This document shows positions 5,620-6,740 of a DNA stretch of 6,740 bases, piece after piece. The first letter of the stretch is position 1, and each line of letters starts with the position of its first letter. This DNA comes from Pseudomonadota bacterium (GTDB lineage Bacteria > Pseudomonadota > Gammaproteobacteria > Burkholderiales > Burkholderiaceae): positions 1 to 6,740 of the forward strand of contig JAKORH010000069.1 in assembly GCA_029777935.1 (NCBI GenBank), written 5' to 3'. The notes beneath the pieces were generated by a model. It worked only from the letters and a program-made list of their open reading frames with translations, was not told the origin of the DNA and did no database searches. The position numbers and the translations under genes were made by a program.

Positions 5620-5933
5620 CAGGCGGCCGCGATGATTTCGTCGGTGGCGTTGTCGACCACCACCGGGCAGTTGAAGTACGTGAGCGACGGCTCGGCCCCG
5701 TACTTGTCGCGCACGAACGCCTTCCACGCTTCCGTATACATCGCCTCCGCGTCCCGGCGCGAGCGCCACAGATAGACGCCGCCCGCGGTCTGTCCGTCCT
5801 CGGACAGCACGTAGTACTTGCGCACCAGCCCCGGCACGCCGCGGTACTTCGGCGCCGTGCTCTCGAAGATGCGGCGCGCTTCCTCGACGGTGAGCCGCTG
5901 CGGCAGCCTGAACGTCGCGATCGCTGTGATCAT
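5619..5933 (-). CDS. YdhR-like monooxygenase-fold protein (dimeric alpha/beta barrel)
   Basis: A 104-residue protein beginning MITAIATFRLPQRLTVEEARRIFEST, with KYRGVPGLVRKYYVLSEDGQTAGGVYLW (about 29-56) and ending in TYFNCPVVVDN (about 85-95) and DEIIAAA. The strand-helix-strand order and the PG-L-x-RKYY and GG-x-YLW segments fit the YdhR / antibiotic-monooxygenase-like ferredoxin fold, small homodimeric enzymes or binding proteins. The reaction is unknown. I chose ATG 5933-5931, since GAGGGG at 5941-5946 lies seven bases upstream; the alternative ATG at 5948 would place this signal inside the gene. The gene is 72 bases after the transporter stop, so co-transcription is plausible. Its TGA overlaps the ATG of the micro-ORF. 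Family call is good; enzyme activity is not shown. Confidence 0.82.
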   Translation of the reverse strand: MITAIATFRLPQRLTVEEARRIFESTAPKYRGVPGLVRKYYVLSEDGQTAGGVYLWRSRRDAEAMYTEAWKAFVRDKYGAEPSLTYFNCPVVVDNATDEIIAAA

Positions 5934-5940
5934 CGGTTGT

Positions 5941-5946
5941 CCCCTC
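5941..5946 (-). promoter_or_regulatory. Ribosome binding site deciding the YdhR-like start
   Basis: GAGGGG on the minus strand, seven bases before ATG 5933-5931. It argues against the start five codons upstream at 5948, which overlaps this motif. Confidence 0.7.
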
Positions 5947-6005
5947 ATTGCGCTGCGCGGCGGACACAGTATCAGGCAACGCGGCGGCGAGCACGTCGCT
6001 CGCGA

Positions 6006-6740
6006 TCAGCCGCGCGCGCGCCGCGCCAGTTCGACCAGCAGCCCGGCGAACGCCGCGATCCAGGCCGCCAGCGCGATGTAGAGGAACAGCAGCGGCAGGA
6101 AGCGCAGGAATTCGAACCCCATCGCCTCGACCATCTCGTGCGTACTGGCGGCATACATGCCGAGCGGAAACACCGCGCCCCAGTACAGCGGGTTGTAGCG
6201 CAGCGGGAAGCGCCGGTAGACGTGGCGCCACAGCGCGAGGATCACCAGCATCGGGATCCACCACGTGCCGGTGGCCCAGTAGAACACCGTGAAGCCCTTG
6301 ATGAACGGAAGCAGCGACAGCAGGAACGGCGCGTCGGGCGAGTTGATGATCAGCAGCGACCCGGCCAGCGTCGAGATCGCCATCGCGCCCATGTTGATCC
6401 AGTACGGCGGCGACAGATCGCCCGGCGCGAGCGTGAAGAACGTGTAGCGATAGAAGATCAGCGAGATGATCCAGAGATAGAGCATCCCGCCGCCGAGCCA
6501 CATCGCGAGCGAGAACACGATGCCGACCTCGCCGATCCGCGGCGCGAGCTGCGCCCCGAGGACCGCCACGGACTGCGCCGCAACGACGCTGATCAGCCAG
6601 CCGCCATTGATGCCCTCGGCGAGCGAGGGCTTCTCGGTCTTGACGGTGAGCAGGGCGAACACGCAATAGACGAGGCTCGCCCACAACACGATGCCCGCGA
6701 TCCACAGCGCGAGCGCGGCGGTGGGGCTCTCGCCGATGAC
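6006..6740 (-). CDS. TDT family transporter (TehA/SLAC1-like, tellurite resistance/C4-dicarboxylate type), 5' end outside window
   Basis: An inner-membrane protein; 244 residues are visible, open to the window edge with no start inside, so the N-terminus is missing. Full TDT proteins have ten membrane helices in about 320-380 residues. At least seven hydrophobic segments are visible at about 8-31, 46-66, 72-97, 114-132, 138-172, 183-199 and 211-239, some long enough to hold two helices. Features fitting the family include INGGWLISVVAAQSVAVLGA (44-63), GFTVFYWATGTWWIPMLVI (149-167) and YNPLYWGAVFPLGMYA (182-197). Members pass anions such as C4-dicarboxylates, sulfite, nitrate or chloride; the substrate here cannot be told. 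A GTG at 6689-6687 could pass for a start, but the frame continues upstream through another hydrophobic stretch, so it is internal. The YdhR-like gene follows after 72 bases. Confidence 0.85.
   Translation of the reverse strand, partial: VIGESPTAALALWIAGIVLWASLVYCVFALLTVKTEKPSLAEGINGGWLISVVAAQSVAVLGAQLAPRIGEVGIVFSLAMWLGGGMLYLWIISLIFYRYTFFTLAPGDLSPPYWINMGAMAISTLAGSLLIINSPDAPFLLSLLPFIKGFTVFYWATGTWWIPMLVILALWRHVYRRFPLRYNPLYWGAVFPLGMYAASTHEMVEAMGFEFLRFLPLLFLYIALAAWIAAFAGLLVELARRARG

Noticed and set aside
5934..5948. YdhR-like start at ATG 5948
   Set aside because: The GAGGGG signal at 5941-5946 would be inside the gene; it is ideally placed for ATG 5933.

Overview
The window is GC-rich (roughly two thirds G+C by eye) and every gene I can support lies on the minus strand, reading from high to low coordinates. 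The gene content (a PHA synthase of the PhaC type, a TolC-type HlyD adaptor, glutathione-linked enzymes, a nitrilase) and the scattered inverted repeats built on ATTCCC/GGGAAT suggest a proteobacterium, most likely a betaproteobacterium (Burkholderiales-like). That assignment is inference from gene families and composition, not from a marker gene.

In order of transcription: a tellurite-resistance/C4-dicarboxylate (TDT, TehA/SLAC1-like) transporter missing its N-terminus (6740-6006); a YdhR-like small monooxygenase-fold protein (5933-5619); a possible 26-residue micro-ORF (5619-5539); an SRPBCC-fold protein (5529-5044); a GFA/CENP-V zinc-binding protein (5047-4559); a glutathione S-transferase (4559-3918); a paired inverted repeat (3839-3909); a nitrilase (3815-2868) with a DUF167/YggU protein coupled to it (2871-2647); a 314-base gap (2333-2646) filled by three different inverted-repeat structures; an HlyD-family periplasmic adaptor (2332-1172); a nested inverted repeat (1087-1163); and the first 327 codons of a PHA synthase (981-1, running off the window).

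Stops and starts overlap at three gene pairs (SRPBCC/GFA by ATGA, GFA/GST by TGATG, nitrilase/DUF167 by GTGA), and the possible micro-ORF overlaps the YdhR-like gene in the same way. This points to two translationally coupled groups: YdhR-like to GST, perhaps with the transporter, and nitrilase plus DUF167. The GFA and GST proteins suggest glutathione-linked handling of a small electrophile or an unknown substrate, but no substrate can be read from the sequence. The adaptor has no ABC or RND partner in view, and its link to the PHA synthase downstream is only positional.

I see no tRNA, rRNA, CRISPR array, transposase or integrase. All three gaps longer than 100 bases hold a large inverted repeat, while the tight junctions inside the coupled groups hold none. 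The window looks mostly like ordinary chromosome. The items most worth a second look are the coupled small-enzyme cluster, the micro-ORF bridge, the hairpin over the DUF167 stop codon, and the orphan adaptor with a symmetric cysteine pair.
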